Source: SYIM01 sp041182885 (GTDB taxonomy: Bacteria; Pseudomonadota; Gammaproteobacteria; Burkholderiales; Burkholderiaceae_E). Taken from it: a stretch of DNA of 64,000 nt. Shown in pieces: positions 61,930 through 64,000 of this stretch. The position numbers were made by a program, and so were the translations under genes. Each line of letters starts with the position of its first letter. Positions within the stretch are counted from its first letter, which is position 1. The DNA lies in contig JBMSQB010000002.1 of the NCBI GenBank assembly GCA_049423065.1, forward strand, positions 62,001 to 126,000, given 5' to 3'. Under the pieces are notes generated by a model. It did no database searches and was not told where the DNA came from. It saw nothing but the letters and a program-made list of their open reading frames with translations.

Positions 61930-63516
61930 TTGAACATTCAGCGCCTTTTCGCCGGCGTGCGGCTTGTAGCTGCAGGCGCGGCATTCGCCCTCGCTGCGGG
62001 GTCTGCAAGCGCGGCGCAGCTACGCTGGGCCGCCCAGAACGACATCCTCACGCTTGATCCGCATTCGCAGAATCACGCCACCACCAACAACATCGTCGGT
62101 CACGCCTACGAGGGTCTGGTGCGCTACGACAAGAAATATCAGGTTGAGCCAGCACTCGCCACCAGCTGGCAGGCCACCTCGCCCACCTCCTGGCGCTTCA
62201 ATCTGCGCAAGGGCATCAAGTTTCACGACGGCACCGACTTTACCGCGGACGACGTGATCTTTTCATTCGAACGCATCCGTCAGCCCCAGGGCACGATGCA
62301 GATCTATGTGGCGGGCATCAAGGAAATCCGCAAGGTCGACAGTCACACCATCGACCTGATTCTCGACAAACCGGTGCCCACACTGCTCAACAATCTCACC
62401 ACGTTCTATGTGATGAGTCGTGACTGGTCAGCGAGGAACAAGTCCGAACGCATCCAGGACTACAAAGCGAAAGAGGAAACCTTTGCCTCGCGCAACACCA
62501 ACGGCACCGGTCCTTATGTGATCAAGGAGTGGCGGCCTGACCAGCGGATCGTGATGAGCGCGAACCCCGCCTGGTGGGACAAGCTCGAGGGCAACGCCAC
62601 CGACATCGTCTACACGCCAATCAAGGCTGACGCCACCCGCATCGCAGCCCTGCTCGCAGGCGATGTCGACATCGTCACCGACCTGCCGACCCAGGACGTG
62701 GCGAAGCTGCGCTCGAATCAAAACCTGTTCGTGCTCGACGGTCCCGAAGTGCGCACCATCTTCATTGCGCTCGACACCCGCAGCGATGAACTCAAGCACG
62801 GCCAGAAAGGTCCGAATCCGTTCAAGGATGTGCGCGTGCGCCAGGCGCTCAGCATGGCAATCGACAGGCAGGCGATCCAGCGCACCATCATGCGCAACCT
62901 CTCCATCCCGGCCGCCATCATGGTGGCCCCGGGCGTGAACGGCCACACCGCCGAACTCGACAAGGTGGCGCCCGCCAACATCGACGGCGCCAAAAAGCTG
63001 CTGGCGGAAGCGGGTCACCCGAATGGCATCGAATTCACACTCGACTGCCCGAACAACCGCTACGTGAACGACGAGGAAGTGTGTCAGGCCGTGGTGGGCA
63101 TGTGGGCCAAGCTCGGTGTGCGCGCCAAGCTGAACGCAATGCCGTTTGGCCCCTTTGCGCAAAAGTTCCAGAACTGGGATTCAAGTGCCTATCTGCTTGG
63201 CTGGGGCGTAGCCACCTACGACGCGCAATACACGTTGCAGTCGCTCATCCGCACCCGCACCAAAGGCGCTGATGGCAACTTCAACTTCTCCGGTGTGAGC
63301 AATGCGCGCGTCGATGAGCTGGTTGACGCCATGGGCGTTGAAACCGACAAGGCCAAGCGCGACGGCATGATCCGCGAAGCGCTCACGATCACGCGCGACC
63401 AGGCGCTTCTCGTTCCGCTTCATCATCAGATGCGGCCCTGGGCCATGAAGAAGAATGTGAGCATCGCTCACAATTCGAACGACGCGCCCAAGATGTACTA
63501 CGCGAACATCAAGTAA
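61930..63516 (+). CDS. ABC transporter peptide-type (family 5) binding protein
   Basis: This 528-residue DppA/OppA-like binding protein has a signal peptide ending near ALAAGSASAA/Q and the family part LRWAAQNDILTLDPHSQNHATTNN. TTG 61930 is chosen since AAGGAG lies 7 bp upstream and the signal peptide begins there. The ATPase and permease genes are not next to it. Ligands may be peptides, nickel, haem or other organics. Confidence 0.9.
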   Translation: MNIQRLFAGVRLVAAGAAFALAAGSASAAQLRWAAQNDILTLDPHSQNHATTNNIVGHAYEGLVRYDKKYQVEPALATSWQATSPTSWRFNLRKGIKFHDGTDFTADDVIFSFERIRQPQGTMQIYVAGIKEIRKVDSHTIDLILDKPVPTLLNNLTTFYVMSRDWSARNKSERIQDYKAKEETFASRNTNGTGPYVIKEWRPDQRIVMSANPAWWDKLEGNATDIVYTPIKADATRIAALLAGDVDIVTDLPTQDVAKLRSNQNLFVLDGPEVRTIFIALDTRSDELKHGQKGPNPFKDVRVRQALSMAIDRQAIQRTIMRNLSIPAAIMVAPGVNGHTAELDKVAPANIDGAKKLLAEAGHPNGIEFTLDCPNNRYVNDEEVCQAVVGMWAKLGVRAKLNAMPFGPFAQKFQNWDSSAYLLGWGVATYDAQYTLQSLIRTRTKGADGNFNFSGVSNARVDELVDAMGVETDKAKRDGMIREALTITRDQALLVPLHHQMRPWAMKKNVSIAHNSNDAPKMYYANIK

Positions 63517-64000
63517 GGCTTGCACGCCGCGGCCTGGCCTCGAAATCATCGAGGTCGGGCTCGCGGGTGAAGCGCCAGTAATCCACCAGCCGGAAGGGCA
63601 TCGGTCCGAATACCCGGCCGCGCCGGTTGCGATACCAGTTGTTCATGCCCGGATGCGTCCACACCAGTTCGGCATGCTCGGCGTCCACCTTCTCGATGTA
63701 GCGGTCATGCACATCACGCCTGACCTCCAGCCGATCGACGCTGCGCTCGATCATGTCGCGCAATAGCGTGGTGATGTAGCGCACCTGGCACTCGATCACG
63801 AAAATCAGGCTGCCACCGTGCGCGAGGCCGGTGTTGGGGCCGTAGGTCACAAACAGGTTCGGATAGTCAGGCACGGTGATGCCCAGGTAGGCGCGCGGAT
63901 CATCATCCGTCCAGGCCTCGGCGAGCGGCTGGCCCGATCGGCCAAGCACTGTCATGGAGCCAAGCATCCGCGCGGCCTCAAACCCGGTGGCGAGAATGAT
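63509..64000 (-). CDS. Flavin-containing monooxygenase, Baeyer-Villiger type (3' part, cut by window edge)
   Basis: This is the last 163 residues of a class B flavoprotein monooxygenase. The fragment opens with IILATGFEAARMLGS, the ATG motif shared by these enzymes, and goes on with DYPNLFVTYGPNTGLAHGG and WYRNRRGRV, typical of the C-terminal region of cyclohexanone-type monooxygenases. The FAD- and NADPH-binding N-terminal part is outside the window. Its stop overlaps the end of the convergent binding-protein gene by 8 bp. Confidence 0.85.
   Translation of the reverse strand: MILATGFEAARMLGSMTVLGRSGQPLAEAWTDDDPRAYLGITVPDYPNLFVTYGPNTGLAHGGSLIFVIECQVRYITTLLRDMIERSVDRLEVRRDVHDRYIEKVDAEHAELVWTHPGMNNWYRNRRGRVFGPMPFRLVDYWRFTREPDLDDFEARPRRASLT

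Overview
This window comes from a high-GC proteobacterium that makes bacteriochlorophyll a. It is most likely a betaproteobacterium of the Burkholderiales. The evidence is a purple-bacterial photosynthesis cluster (type II reaction centre, LH1, chlorophyllide reductase, spheroidene-type carotenoid genes) next to housekeeping neighbourhoods usual in betaproteobacteria: nudJ-mnmA, split pntAA-pntAB-pntB, yhdP-tldD beside glnE, and many TRAP and BMP-type importers. The species is not identifiable by eye.

Region by region. 1-13.6 kb holds part of the photosynthesis cluster. The minus strand reads crtE-crtF-bchC-bchX-bchY-bchZ-pufB-(small membrane gene)-pufA-pufL-pufM, with pufM cut by the window edge. 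bchO diverges from crtE, and a second minus-strand operon reads (99-aa membrane protein)-bchI-bchD. TGT-N12-ACA boxes of the PpsR/CrtJ type sit at the crtE/bchO divergent region, at the bchC promoter beside a perfect FNR box, and in weaker form at the bchI operon promoter. 13.6-18.4 kb carries nudJ-mnmA and the proton-translocating transhydrogenase pntAA-AB-B, closed by a bidirectional terminator. 18.4-22.4 kb is the glycolate oxidase operon glcD-glcE-glcF.

22.4-31.2 kb is an accessory stretch with four toxin-antitoxin modules (MazEF/ChpSB-like, RelBE-like, Phd-PIN, VapBC), an EamA exporter, a short mosaic of decayed gene fragments, and a tandem glycine riboswitch driving gcvH-gcvP-gcvT. 31.2-42.2 kb has a D-lactate dehydrogenase, an SsuABC-type importer, a BMP/nucleoside-type ABC importer ending in a PduO-type cobalamin adenosyltransferase, and aroG. 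aroG has an upstream transcription attenuator with a Phe/Tyr-rich leader peptide that is not in the ORF track supplied for the window. 42.2-64 kb holds E1-alpha/beta dehydrogenase genes, a TRAP transporter, tldD, yhdP, glnE, azlCD, an MFS transporter, ilvE, small conserved genes, a YheT-type hydrolase, a winged-helix regulator with a palindromic operator, a peptide-type ABC binding protein, and a truncated flavin monooxygenase.

Together the genes describe a metabolically flexible photoheterotroph. Pigment genes appear to be repressed through PpsR boxes, possibly with FNR input. Glycolate and glycine oxidation and transhydrogenase serve carbon and redox balance, and importers for organic acids, nucleosides and peptides are abundant. 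I saw no rRNA, tRNA, CRISPR array or insertion sequence.
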